Counted from the first letter of the stretch, positions 8,358 through 17,297 are shown. The stretch: 64,000 bases of DNA from Halobacillus halophilus DSM 2266 (GCF_000284515.1 NC_017668.1:3596001-3660000), one strand, 5' to 3'. Program-made: numbers and translations. The notes: generated by a model not told the origin, from the sequence alone.

Positions 8358-9227
8358 GTGATGGATAAAGTCATTAGAAACGCTTTACATTCAATTGGAG
8401 ATCAGACTCCGATTGAATCCATGAAGCAAGTGAGTGGTGGAGATATCAATCAGTCGTATTACATCAGGACGAACAAACAACCTTACTTTATTAAAGGAAA
8501 CGAAGGAGTTCCTTCTCACTTTTTCAAAGTAGAAGCCGATGGGCTCGAACGAATCCAAAAAACCCGTACCATCCAAGTTCCGCAAGTCCATTACTATGAT
8601 GAACCGGAAAATGGTGAAAAAGGCGTACTCGTTATGGATTGGATCCAGCAAAGCGGTCAAGCATCCCCTGAAGAGCTGGGCAGGAACCTGGCCCTTATGC
8701 ATAAAGAAACGGCTGATCATTATGGACTCGGGCATTCCACTTTTGTAGGGGAGCTGGACCAGCCTAATGATTGGAAAACTTCCTGGCTTGACTATTACAG
8801 GGACTACAGGCTGGCTCCTCAGCTTCAATTAGCCATCCAAAATGGACGAGCTTCCGCAAAACGACGTTCGAAACTCGAAGCGTTGTTAGAGAAACTCGAT
8901 CAGTGGATACCAGAAAAACCTGAGGCTTCGCTCCTTCACGGAGATCTTTGGGGCGGGAACTGGATGTCAGATGCAGAGGGACGTCCTTACCTTATTGATC
9001 CTTCCGTCCTGTATGGAGATCATGCATTCGAACTCGCCTTCACAGAATTATTTGGAGGCTTTCCTTCTTCCTTTTATAAGGCTTACGAGCAGACATTCCC
9101 GCTCCCTTCCAACTATGAAGAGGTCAAACCGCTTTATCAACTCTTTTATTTGCTCGTTCATCTTAATATGTTCGGAGAAAGTTACGGGAGCAGCGTTGAT
9201 CGAATCCTAAACCATTATACAGACTAA
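8358..9227 (+). CDS. Fructosamine kinase family protein
   Basis: A 289-residue protein of the fructosamine/ketosamine-3-kinase family (APH-like fold), which phosphorylates sugar adducts on amines to promote deglycation. Visible motifs are VSGGDINQSYYI (nucleotide-binding loop), YFIKGN with the ATP-binding Lys, LLHGDLWGGNW (catalytic Asp) and YLIDPSVLYGDHAFELAF (metal-binding Asp). GTG at 8358 is 7 nt after AAGGAGG and the next codon is ATG, so translation may start at either. The likely terminator lies inside the convergent neighbour at 9308-9336. Confidence 0.88.
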   Translation: MMDKVIRNALHSIGDQTPIESMKQVSGGDINQSYYIRTNKQPYFIKGNEGVPSHFFKVEADGLERIQKTRTIQVPQVHYYDEPENGEKGVLVMDWIQQSGQASPEELGRNLALMHKETADHYGLGHSTFVGELDQPNDWKTSWLDYYRDYRLAPQLQLAIQNGRASAKRRSKLEALLEKLDQWIPEKPEASLLHGDLWGGNWMSDAEGRPYLIDPSVLYGDHAFELAFTELFGGFPSSFYKAYEQTFPLPSNYEEVKPLYQLFYLLVHLNMFGESYGSSVDRILNHYTD

Positions 9228-9251
9228 AACCAGCTATGATTTCACGTTAGT

Positions 9252-9782
9252 CTAACTTAAAAAAGACGCGAAATACGTTTGTTGCAATAAATATTTCTTA
9301 TCCAACCGACTGGCCCAAAAGGCCAGTCTTTTTTTCAACACTTCCAACCCCAGTTTCCCTTCCTTGTAAAGGATAAGCTGTTTATTAAAATTCTCTTTTT
9401 CCATTGAAGACCAATCGTTTTTGAAATAACCGGCAATATGCTGACAAACATTGATATGGGAGCTACGAGTCGGTTTATCATTCAGAAGTTTTCTCAAATT
9501 AAGCTCATAGTTCTCCAATAATCGAACCTCTGATTCATGCGTATGATTGGCAGCTATTCGCCCCAATACCTTTAATTGTTCAGGTTGAAAAGCCATCAAT
9601 AAATATTTTTGACGTGCGTGAAAAGTCTGGAGCGAATATCTCCCTATTTTCACTTTATGATAATCATCTAAGATAAAGAGTGTAGTAAACAATGGTTCAT
9701 CATAACCGTGTAGAGTATCCGTCACTCTTTTCCTCAAACATAGAATACTTGGTATCGAACTTTCAATACTGACATCACCCAC
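9252..9782 (-). CDS. DUF1722 (YbgA-type) protein
   Basis: A 176-residue protein matching the DUF1722 domain that forms the C-terminal part of YbgA in other bacteria. The recognisable blocks are FHARQKYLLMAFQPEQLKVLG and HIAGYFKNDWSSMEKENF, followed by LIYKEGKLGLEVLKK-like helices and QQTYFASFL. Here it stands alone, without the DUF523 domain that often precedes it. The function is unknown. The GTG start at 9782 is preceded by AGGAGG at 9 nt. Its 3' coding part contains a strong terminator hairpin for the opposite strand. Confidence 0.8.
   Translation of the reverse strand: MGDVSIESSIPSILCLRKRVTDTLHGYDEPLFTTLFILDDYHKVKIGRYSLQTFHARQKYLLMAFQPEQLKVLGRIAANHTHESEVRLLENYELNLRKLLNDKPTRSSHINVCQHIAGYFKNDWSSMEKENFNKQLILYKEGKLGLEVLKKRLAFWASRLDKKYLLQQTYFASFLS
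9308..9336 (+). terminator. Intragenic plus-strand terminator
   Basis: GACTGGCC and GGCCAGTC form a perfect 8-bp stem around CAAAA, followed by seven T. It points in the direction of the fructosamine kinase gene (stop at 9227) but lies entirely inside the convergent DUF1722 coding sequence. Confidence 0.8.
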
Positions 9783-9889
9783 AACATGATCCCTCCTAAA
9801 TCTTTCTATTACTCAAAAGGATTCCCTCCCTAATTTGTCGAATTAACATATATAAGGAACTAATCCTCCCTCTGATTGCCTATTGGTTT

Positions 9890-9918
9890 TTGTCGCTATC
9901 CGTATTAAAATATAAAAT
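9890..9918 (+). promoter_or_regulatory. Candidate sigma-A promoter for the YjiH-like gene
   Basis: TTGTCG at 9890-9895 and TAAAAT at 9913-9918 are separated by 17 bp. The site lies in a 320-bp intergenic stretch that otherwise shows nothing I recognise; the leader before the ATG at 10103 would be about 180 nt. Confidence 0.4.
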
Positions 9919-10102
9919 GCTGCATATTTATTCTGATTATCCCTTATAAAATAAAGCTCTGATAAGTTAAGCATGGTTACATAGGATGAAAGCGCCTGGA
10001 TTTAACACCAACAGGAAGCAGAAAGAGATACAATGGATACTGCCATCAATAGACCGGCACATTTTCAGAACTAAAACTAATGAACGACAGGAGAGACATT
10101 GG

Positions 10103-11458
10103 ATGAAAGCAAGAAATTTCAAACCATCATCACATTTACTTTTTATCATCCCTTCTCTGATCGGTATTTTTCTATTTATGTACCCGATCGTGGATATTGA
10201 GGATGGAGCCGTTACAATTCCGATTGCCGTTTTAGCTACATGGCTGCAGGAGCTCCTCGGAAGCTATTTATCCCTCATTATGATGATCATTATTTCGATT
10301 ACAGCTATTGCCACCGTACTGGCAAAAATAGCAGGGCCAAACTCATTGGATAAATACCCTTTTTTCAAATCATTATTCCATGTACCCCCCGTTTGGGTTG
10401 TAACAAGAGTGCTGGGAATGATATTTGCTATTATGGTCTACTTTCAGATCGGGCCACAGGCAATCATTTCTGAAAATACAGGCGGACTGCTGCTGGACTC
10501 ACTATTGCATGTATTATTCGCCGTCTTCTTGTTTGCGGGCTTATTCTTACCCCTTTTATTAAATTATGGACTATTGGAATTATTCGGTACATTATTAACT
10601 AAAATCATGCGTCCTCTATTCCGATTACCTGGTCGTTCTTCGATAGATTCCCTTGCTTCCTGGCTTGGCGACGGAACTATTGGAGTTCTGCTTACCAGTA
10701 AACAATACGAAGAAGGCTATTACACGAAAAGGGAAGCAGCCGTTATTGGTACCACATTCTCTGTTGTTTCCATTACCTTCAGCCTGGTGGTCATCGAACA
10801 AGTCGGTTTAGCTGATATGTTCATTCCTTTTTACTTAACGGTTGCACTAGCTGGTTTCATTGCGGCCCTAATTATGCCGAGAATTCCACCTCTGTCGCGC
10901 AAAATGAATACCTATGTGACGGAGGAAGCAGATGACAACAGTGAAGAAGTGCCTGATGAGCACAACATTTTCACCTACGGATATGTTCAAGCTGTTAAGC
11001 GTGGAAGTAAAGCTAAAGGAGTAACCGACTTCTTTAAACAGGGCGGACAAAACATTCTGGATATGTGGATGGGTGTAGCTCCCATCGTAATGGCGCTCGG
11101 AACGATCGCTCTTGTGATTGCGGAATTCACTCCTTTCTTTACATGGCTTGGAATGCCTTTTATTCCGTTATTGGAACTTATGCAGATTCCGTCAGCTCAA
11201 GCAGCTTCTGAAACTATTCTTGTAGGCTTTGCTGATATGTTCTTACCTGCTATTATCGGAGCTTCCATTGAAAGCGAAATGACCCGATTTATTATTGCTT
11301 GTCTATCGGTCACTCAGTTAATTTATATGTCTGAAGTCGGCGGGCTTCTATTAGGTTCAAAAGTGCCCGTGAACTTAACAGATCTGTTCATCATTTTTCT
11401 AGAGCGCACGATTATAACACTTCCTATTATTACCCTTGTCGCTCATCTTCTTTTCTAA
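10103..11458 (+). CDS. YjiH family membrane protein (nucleoside recognition/GATE domain)
   Basis: A 451-residue polytopic membrane protein with about ten helices. It contains the paired Gate (nucleoside recognition) regions seen in YjiH and spore maturation-type proteins, with LASWLGDGTIGVLLTSKQYEEGYYT-like and EVGGLLLGSKVPVNLTDL segments. YjiH proteins are putative transporters with no proven substrate. A soluble loop (about residues 265-310) is rich in Glu and Asp. The start is ATG at 10103 with AGGAGAG 7 nt upstream; the reading frame runs further upstream but has no site. A bidirectional terminator follows. Confidence 0.85.
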   Translation: MKARNFKPSSHLLFIIPSLIGIFLFMYPIVDIEDGAVTIPIAVLATWLQELLGSYLSLIMMIIISITAIATVLAKIAGPNSLDKYPFFKSLFHVPPVWVVTRVLGMIFAIMVYFQIGPQAIISENTGGLLLDSLLHVLFAVFLFAGLFLPLLLNYGLLELFGTLLTKIMRPLFRLPGRSSIDSLASWLGDGTIGVLLTSKQYEEGYYTKREAAVIGTTFSVVSITFSLVVIEQVGLADMFIPFYLTVALAGFIAALIMPRIPPLSRKMNTYVTEEADDNSEEVPDEHNIFTYGYVQAVKRGSKAKGVTDFFKQGGQNILDMWMGVAPIVMALGTIALVIAEFTPFFTWLGMPFIPLLELMQIPSAQAASETILVGFADMFLPAIIGASIESEMTRFIIACLSVTQLIYMSEVGGLLLGSKVPVNLTDLFIIFLERTIITLPIITLVAHLLF

Positions 11459-11484
11459 TTAAATTGGTCTCCCAATAGATAAAC

Positions 11485-11523
11485 AAAAGTCTCAGAGTAC
11501 ATAATAATACTCTGAGACTTTTT
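11485..11523. terminator. Bidirectional terminator
   Basis: AAAAGTCTCAGAGTA and TACTCTGAGACTTTTT form a 15-bp stem with an 8-nt loop and T runs in both directions, between the convergent yjiH-like and DJ-1-like genes. Confidence 0.9.
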
Positions 11524-11541
11524 CAGCTTGATCAGCTATTG

Positions 11542-12213
11542 TTATTGAGGCTGCGGTTTTCTTAATTTCTTAATAACTGCCTGGGCTGTACTCAAACTGG
11601 AACGCGGGTTCTGACCCGTGATAAAGTGTTCATCAACTTCTACATGATCTTTATCAGGATTGTCCCCTTCAAAGCCTGCTCCTTCTGCTTGCAGCTTCTC
11701 TTCAATAGTAAATGGCAGCAGACCCTCAATTCCTGTTTCCTTTTCCTCTGCGTCTGTAAATCCAGTCATGGTTCTACCTTTAACAATCGCTTCACCATTA
11801 TGATCGGTCACCCCGATCAATCCAGCTGCCCCATGCCCTACGGAAGCAATTATTTTTTTCTTGGTGAGAAAATGTCTCAACACATGTTCTATCGTTTTAT
11901 TATTGGGAAAATCCATCATAGCTCCGTGGCCTCCGCATAGGAACACAACTTCAAACTCGCTTGGATCAATTTCTGAAAGCAAGGGTGTATTATGAATCGG
12001 CTCCATCACACCGTCCCAAACTCTCGGAAGTTCATTACTATAACTGTGAGGATCGATTGGAATTCTTCCGCCTTTTAAACTTGCAGCTACCACCTCGAAT
12101 CCTGCTTCTTTAAATTCCGTTGCCGGTTCTACAAAGTCTGACAACCACAAGCCTGTCTGGTGATCGCTGTCCAACTGATCCACATTCGTTGCAATCATTA
12201 GAATTTTAGTCAT
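11542..12213 (-). CDS. DJ-1/PfpI superfamily protein with Cys-to-Gly nucleophile change
   Basis: A 223-residue protein of the type 1 glutamine amidotransferase-like (Hsp31/DJ-1) superfamily, whose active members act as glyoxalases/deglycases or chaperones. The acidic strand FEVVFLCGGHGAMMDFP and the nucleophile elbow region are present, but the elbow reads ASVGHGAAGL: the Cys that normally precedes HG is Gly126 (codon GGG at 11836-11838). The enzyme is therefore probably inactive as a Cys-dependent catalyst. The start is ATG at 12213, 9 nt after AAGGAGG; an ATG at 12222 directly abuts the Shine-Dalgarno and is unlikely. Confidence 0.85.
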   Translation of the reverse strand: MTKILMIATNVDQLDSDHQTGLWLSDFVEPATEFKEAGFEVVAASLKGGRIPIDPHSYSNELPRVWDGVMEPIHNTPLLSEIDPSEFEVVFLCGGHGAMMDFPNNKTIEHVLRHFLTKKKIIASVGHGAAGLIGVTDHNGEAIVKGRTMTGFTDAEEKETGIEGLLPFTIEEKLQAEGAGFEGDNPDKDHVEVDEHFITGQNPRSSLSTAQAVIKKLRKPQPQ

Positions 12214-12424
12214 ATTCCTCATCCTCCTTGTGAATCTTTACAATTAGCCTTCCCCATTGACCATTTTTCTTCCATATTCTTTATATAATAACTACATTAA
12301 ATCTTCGTGCTGCTTATTATAGATAAGCTCCCGTTTGTTTAAGACTCAGTTTCGAGATATTAAAGCTAAGAGGACAGTCCTTCGGGGGATGATTTCGCTT
12401 TCCGGCCATGCACGACGCAGGGTC

Positions 12425-12463
12425 GTTCGACGTTGCCACAGGACGTGGCGATCTTAGTCGAAC
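12425..12463. repeat. 39-nt palindromic module, copy A
   Basis: Outer arms GTTCGAC/GTCGAAC enclose an inner hairpin GCCAC-AGGAC-GTGGC. This is the left subterminal module of the 12.3-13.0 kb element. Confidence 0.85.
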
Positions 12464-12800
12464 TTCTTATATGTGCTGTGCTTCCTCAGGCTTCGCCTTC
12501 CGGGATCTTACCGATCATGTTCATCCCACAGAAGTCTACATCATCCCCCTCCGGACCTTGCGAAATAGGGAGTTTAAGTTAACCTAAGAGCGACGCTAAA
12601 TTTCTAGCGAATTCAAGTGCTTAACCCCCGTTATATAAGCATTTAAGGTTGCTTGAGGGCGCTACCTTCTCTTATAAAAGGGGCCGTTATTCTCACGCGG
12701 CTGGGTTAGCGAAGGAAACGACGAGACTCCCGCGGGAGAAGGAGCTAGGCGAGACCCCACAGGGAGTGATAACGACCGAGGAGGCTCCTGGTAAAAGGAG

Positions 12801-12839
12801 GATCGACTAAGGCCGCCACGTCCTGTGGCAACGTCGATC
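12801..12839. repeat. 39-nt palindromic module, copy B
   Basis: Outer arms GATCGAC/GTCGATC enclose the inner hairpin GCCAC-GTCCT-GTGGC. The arm change from GTTCGAC to GATCGAC is compensated on both sides. The hairpin CCCTACATCGTGTAGGG follows immediately. Confidence 0.85.
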
Positions 12840-12871
12840 GACCCTACATCGTGTAGGGCCTCAAATGTGGA

Positions 12872-12970
12872 ATCACCCTGAAAGACACGACCAGCATAAG
12901 CCGACCATCAAAAGGATTGCGGTTTTTCAATCCGTTGATGAGCGGCTTATGTCTCGAGTGTCTGGGTGAT
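12872..12970. repeat. 99-nt imperfect hairpin in copy 2
   Basis: Paired blocks ATCACCC, AGACAC, CATAAGCCG, CATCAA and GGATTG on the left find their complements on the right in order, giving about 34 paired positions. The equivalent 99-nt hairpin in copy 3 (19439-19537) has a different sequence but the same layout. Confidence 0.75.
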
Positions 12971-13113
12971 GGAACAAGACGAGTTGTTTCCGTAGCCAGC
13001 CACTCTCTATATCAGCAAAGGACCAAAGATATCTCGAAACTGAGTCTTCAACTATCCGGCCATTTTGTTTAATATCCTAATTCTAAACAAACCTGTAGTC
13101 ACGTTTGATATGC

Positions 13114-13144
13114 AAAAAAATGCGAGCCCGTATAGGACTCGCAC
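13114..13144 (-). terminator. Terminator of the acyltransferase gene
   Basis: On the minus strand GTGCGAGTCC-TATAC-GGGCTCGCAT is followed by seven T, 20 bp beyond the stop at 13164. Confidence 0.85.
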
Positions 13145-13163
13145 TTCTTCGTTCATTCATTTA

Positions 13164-14180
13164 TTAAGGTTGATAGTTGGAATCTTTATTAGAGTGCCTA
13201 TGCCACCAATGCTTTATCAATTGGGTGCGTCCTTCGATTAAAGGCTGAGTCAATGTGCGGATTATACTGCTTGAAAGCAGGTAAACAATAAGCGCAGCCA
13301 CAATAGCAAGACCAAGGATATCGAAAATAGATCCTACTTTAAACCACTCAGCCTGTCTGAAGAATTGGATGAAGAAACCATGCAGTAAATATACATACAA
13401 AGTTTTTCCGCCAAGATAGGAGAAACGATATTCTTTCCCAGGTACCCAGGATAATACACTTACCGTCATAACAGCAGCAAGCAGATACACCATTAAGCGG
13501 ATCAAGCCGCCGAATTCTGGATTTCCCAGATCTGCATATGATTTAGAACCAAGCAGCCACCCTGAACTTACTTCCGGAAAAGCAGCGATAAGTCCAGCTG
13601 TTAAAGCCATCACCACAAGCCCTATTTCTCTTGCACGCCGCGTTCTAAACAGTTTCACATGCTCTTTCGTCAGCCAGTACCCGGCAAGGAAAAACGGGAA
13701 AAACACAAATGTTCTGGATAAGCTGAAACTGTGGCCGATATCGTTGAAGTACCCAACTACAAGCCCAACCTCCACGGCAATGGTAATTCCGATAATAGGC
13801 GGGATCTTTTTGAACCAGTACAACAGAATATGCCAACAGAATAAACTAAACAAGAACCAAAGCGACCAGTGAGGATAAAAAGGTCCATTGAGCCATCCGT
13901 CTTTTCCAATAAAGAAGAAATATCCCGTATAGGCAAGCTGGAAGATAAGGTAAGGCAATATCAGTTTTTTAGCCAATTGAATGATGTAATCTTTATGCCC
14001 TGACCCTTTGGCAAAAAAGCCGGCCAGGAAGATGAACGCAGGCATATGAAAAGTATAAATCCACGTATAGAGGGTGTACATGGGAACTGATCCATCTGTA
14101 AACGGCTGGATCATATGACCAAATACCACTAAAAAAATCAGCAATAATTTTGCATTATCGAAAAACACATCACGCTTCAT
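13164..14180 (-). CDS. Acyltransferase 3 family membrane protein
   Basis: A 338-residue integral membrane O-acyltransferase-like protein with about ten helices. It opens with FFDNAKLLLIFLVVFGHM, the family start with an early Asp and a conserved His, and carries WSLWFLFSLFCWHILLYW and YLLHGFFIQFFRQ near the end. Family members acetylate cell-surface polysaccharides or lipids; the acceptor here is unknown. ATG at 14180 is 6 nt after AAGGGTG; a GTG at 14189 is within that site. It is a single gene with its own terminator. Confidence 0.85.
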   Translation of the reverse strand: MKRDVFFDNAKLLLIFLVVFGHMIQPFTDGSVPMYTLYTWIYTFHMPAFIFLAGFFAKGSGHKDYIIQLAKKLILPYLIFQLAYTGYFFFIGKDGWLNGPFYPHWSLWFLFSLFCWHILLYWFKKIPPIIGITIAVEVGLVVGYFNDIGHSFSLSRTFVFFPFFLAGYWLTKEHVKLFRTRRAREIGLVVMALTAGLIAAFPEVSSGWLLGSKSYADLGNPEFGGLIRLMVYLLAAVMTVSVLSWVPGKEYRFSYLGGKTLYVYLLHGFFIQFFRQAEWFKVGSIFDILGLAIVAALIVYLLSSSIIRTLTQPLIEGRTQLIKHWWHRHSNKDSNYQP

Positions 14181-14337
14181 TATTTTCACCCTTCGCTCTT
14201 CAAATTTCCTAGTCTGAAAAATTGTCCTATACTCTATTTATCACATTTTTAAAGATTTGATACCGTTTTTATTATTTTTTAAACAAACTGTAAACTACCT
14301 GTCAATTCTGTCTCTTTTCTGTCATGGAACAAAGATA

Positions 14338-14374
14338 CAAAAATCCTCTTCTGCGCTTCATGCAGAAGAGGATG
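14338..14374 (-). terminator. Terminator of ampS
   Basis: ATCCTCTTCTGC and GCAGAAGAGGAT pair around a 7-nt loop and are followed on the minus strand by five T, 12 bp after the stop codon of the aminopeptidase. Confidence 0.85.
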
Positions 14375-14385
14375 AATTTACGGTT

Positions 14386-15627
14386 TTATTCAAATTCAAT
14401 GGCCCAATTTCCATTTCTGAAAATCGGCTCAAACTCGCCATCTTTAGTTTCTCCATCAATATGCAACTCTGGCGAACCCATCATGAAGTCTTCATGAACC
14501 AGACTATCATTAACACCGTGGTGATCCATTTGTTCCTCATCAAAGGAAGAACCGTCTTTAATATTAGTCGGGTATGCCTTGCCCAAAGCTAAATGACAGG
14601 AAGCATTCTCATCATAAAGCGTATTAAAGAAGATATGACCGGACTTAGAAATTGGAGATTCGTTCGGCACAAGCGCAACTTCCCCTAGTTGTTTCGCTCC
14701 ATCATCTGTATCAAGCAAGTGTTTCAAAGTATCTTCACCAGATTCGGCTGAATAATCAACCACTTTACCGCTCTTAAACGTAAGAGTAAAGTTTTCAATC
14801 AAGTTCCCGCCATAGTTGAGCGGCTTCGTACTCGTCACTTTACCATCTACACCATATTTGTGGGGCATGGTAAATACTTCTTCTGTCGGCATATTCGGAT
14901 TGAATTCAGTACCCTGTTGAGAAGTTGCTGAACCGCCATGCCAAATATGATCCTCGACTAATTCAATCGACAATTCAGTGCCTGGAGCTTTATAATGAAG
15001 TTTTCTATATTGCTTTTTATTTAAATATTCACGTGCCTGGCGCAAACGTTCATTATGCTCATTCCAAGCTTCAATTGGATCTTCCTGATCAATCCGTGTG
15101 ATCTGAAAGATTTGTTCCCAAAGTTTGTCCTGAGCCTGTTCGGAAGAAAGCTCTGGAAATACTTTTTCTGCCCAGGCCTTCTGGGGATAAGCGACAATAC
15201 TCCATGTGGTTTTATCATTCATAATGTAATCGCGATATTTAGTAAGTGCCTGAGCACTCGCTTTATTAGCTTTAGCTACGCGTTCAGAATCCACATCTTT
15301 CAATAAATCCGGATTCGGACCGTAAATTGAGAGAAGAGAATAGCCATCAGCAACCATCTCCTCCAGCCCTTCTGCCTTCCATTTAGGGAAGTTCTCAAGT
15401 ACCTCCATTGGAGCATTTTTCATTTTGAGATAACTTAATACTTCATCGCCCCACTCAACGTGAACGTTCTTGGCTCCTTTACCGTAAGCCTTAGCAGAAA
15501 TGGTGCGAACAAGATCTGCTGCCTCAATCGGGGCATTAATAATCAGCCCCTGGCCTCTTTGTAAATTAACTCCTTTTTCCAGGGCTAATTCTGCGTATTT
15601 TTCTAATTGCTTTTGATTTGCTGTCAA
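14386..15627 (-). CDS. ampS: Aminopeptidase, M29 family (AmpS)
   Basis: A 413-residue metallo-aminopeptidase of family M29 (AmpS/AmpT/PepS), a cytosolic dimetal enzyme that trims peptide N termini. The C-terminal catalytic half carries the metal-ligand regions TSQQGTEFNPNMPTEEVF, PNESPISKSGHIFFNTLYDE and NDSLVHEDFMMGSPELHIDG, which supply the Glu, His and Asp ligands. The length agrees with about 410 residues in B. subtilis. The start is taken as TTG at 15627 because GGGAGG lies 7 nt upstream; the upstream ATG at 15657 has no site. It is monocistronic. Confidence 0.92.
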   Translation of the reverse strand: MTANQKQLEKYAELALEKGVNLQRGQGLIINAPIEAADLVRTISAKAYGKGAKNVHVEWGDEVLSYLKMKNAPMEVLENFPKWKAEGLEEMVADGYSLLSIYGPNPDLLKDVDSERVAKANKASAQALTKYRDYIMNDKTTWSIVAYPQKAWAEKVFPELSSEQAQDKLWEQIFQITRIDQEDPIEAWNEHNERLRQAREYLNKKQYRKLHYKAPGTELSIELVEDHIWHGGSATSQQGTEFNPNMPTEEVFTMPHKYGVDGKVTSTKPLNYGGNLIENFTLTFKSGKVVDYSAESGEDTLKHLLDTDDGAKQLGEVALVPNESPISKSGHIFFNTLYDENASCHLALGKAYPTNIKDGSSFDEEQMDHHGVNDSLVHEDFMMGSPELHIDGETKDGEFEPIFRNGNWAIEFE

Positions 15628-15842
15628 ATTGATACCTCCCAAAACTGAGATTGTCATTATATTATTTCATATCTGCCATCCATTTCCTAATTAAATGCCG
15701 AATCTTGAATTTTAACCAGGAAAAACATAGTTCTTATACTTATGTTCACCTTTTTCTATATGAAAAAACAAAAAGTGGGTTAGTTTATTTTTATCCAGGG
15801 TAGGAAATAGAAGAATTTAAACTAACTAAGAATGGTGATTAT

Positions 15843-17240
15843 ATGGGTTTCTTTTACTATATTAGAAAATATTTTAAAATGTCGAAACGTCAGCGTAAAA
15901 GTGAGTTAAAATCCACCCTCTGGTTTATGCCTTTCTGGTATATAGTAGGAGCAGTCGGCCTTTCTGCTTTTACTTTTTATCTAGATTACATTGTGGATGT
16001 CAGCCTGTATTTGCCAGCTGCGATCGGGTTCAGCGGTCAGACGCTTCAGGTTCTTTTGAGTGCGCTCGTAGGAGGGGTGCTAACCTTAAGCGCATTTACG
16101 ATCAACTCCCTGCTTGTAGCCCTTACCACGTTCAGCGGCCAGTTTTCTTCCAAAATGCTTGTAAACTTTGTAAGTGACCGTGCGACACAGCACGTACTAG
16201 GAATATTTAACGGAAGTTTCATATATGTACTTCTAAACTTCTTATACGTCACTCATGAAGAAGAAGAATATATCGTCGCTACACCTGCTCTATCTATTTT
16301 AACTGCCATCACAGCTGCCGTGACCTTTATATATTTTATCAACCATACAACGACCTGGATGCAGGTTCACAACATCAGTTACAATATGAATTCCAAGTCA
16401 AAATCTGTCCAGGCTTCTTTAGAGAAAGAACTGAAGCCCTATCATCTTGAAAAGAGCGTTGAGAAAGCAGAACTGCCTACAGAAGCAGATGGAAAGATTA
16501 TCGAAGCCAATCAACCGGGTTATTTTCAAGTGGCTGATTTCTCCCGCCTCATTAAGCAGGCTAAACGAGATAATAGTCTCATACGGTTTGATGTCAGAAT
16601 CGGAGAATTCGTCGTAGCGGGTACGCCAGTAGTCACTTATTGGGAAAATGAAGAAAAGGTGGACCCTGCTCGATATCTGAAATCTATTGAGATTGGAATT
16701 AAGCAAACTGAAATTCAAGATCTGGAATACGGATTAATCAAGCTTGCCGAGGTAGCCATTAAGGCTCTGGGGCATAACGACCCTCTAACCGTTACGAACA
16801 CTATTCACCAAATAGCAGATCTATTAAAGAGTATAGGTCAATCTTCGAATTTCTCTCCCTATCTTTTCGATCAGGAACAGGAACTTCGTATTATCTTAAA
16901 TCAAAAGGATTTCAGATATTACCTTCACAAGGGATTTGCATCCATACGCGAATACGCGAACCAAAATTCGGCGGTCATGACCGAATTGCTGACGATGGTA
17001 GCCCTGCTTAGTAAAACAATGGATCAGTCCGTCCACAAAGATTTATGGGAATTTGCCCGCCAGACGATTTTAGGATTTGATAATTACAGCCTTTATGAAA
17101 ATGATTGCCTTTATATTTTAGAACAATTATCCGTGCTTGCAAAAAATACAGGTAACCAGAAAGATTATCTTTTTCTACTCGAATACATGCTGGAAAGAGT
17201 CAGCTCTAAAAGCGCCTCCAAGGTACCATCTTCGCTTTAG
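15843..17240 (+). CDS. DUF2254 family membrane protein
   Basis: A 465-residue protein with four N-terminal membrane helices (roughly residues 28-48, 58-85, 110-135, 145-170) and a long soluble C-terminal part. The family block LLSALVGGVLTLSAFTINSL and the GYFQVADFSRL segment mark DUF2254. The function is unknown. The start is ATG at 15843 preceded by GGTGATT. It converges with the photolyase gene and shares a bidirectional terminator with it. Confidence 0.88.
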   Translation: MGFFYYIRKYFKMSKRQRKSELKSTLWFMPFWYIVGAVGLSAFTFYLDYIVDVSLYLPAAIGFSGQTLQVLLSALVGGVLTLSAFTINSLLVALTTFSGQFSSKMLVNFVSDRATQHVLGIFNGSFIYVLLNFLYVTHEEEEYIVATPALSILTAITAAVTFIYFINHTTTWMQVHNISYNMNSKSKSVQASLEKELKPYHLEKSVEKAELPTEADGKIIEANQPGYFQVADFSRLIKQAKRDNSLIRFDVRIGEFVVAGTPVVTYWENEEKVDPARYLKSIEIGIKQTEIQDLEYGLIKLAEVAIKALGHNDPLTVTNTIHQIADLLKSIGQSSNFSPYLFDQEQELRIILNQKDFRYYLHKGFASIREYANQNSAVMTELLTMVALLSKTMDQSVHKDLWEFARQTILGFDNYSLYENDCLYILEQLSVLAKNTGNQKDYLFLLEYMLERVSSKSASKVPSSL

Positions 17241-17248
17241 AGTGACCT

Positions 17249-17297
17249 AAAAAAAGAAGCAGAGAGCAGATCAGGAGCTGCTCTTTGCTTCTTTTTC
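17249..17297. terminator. Shared bidirectional terminator
   Basis: AAAAAGAAGCAGAGAGCAG and CTGCTCTTTGCTTCTTTTT pair with one mismatch around an 8-nt loop. The right arm lies inside the last codons of the photolyase gene. Confidence 0.85.

Larger units (their letters stand above)
12341..13048. repeat. Large inverted-end repeat element (copy 2)
   Basis: The 12,214-13,110 interval has no credible gene and is filled by this 708-bp element. Its ends are a perfect 20-bp inverted pair, AAGACTCAGTTTCGAGATAT at 12341-12360 and its complement at 13029-13048. Inside are two 39-nt palindromes (12425-12463, 12801-12839), short CCCTRCA/TGYAGGG hairpins, a block reading GAGACTCCCGCGGGAG and a 99-nt hairpin (12872-12970). 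Each end is the reverse complement of the opposite end of copy 3. No transposase frame is present. Confidence 0.85.
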
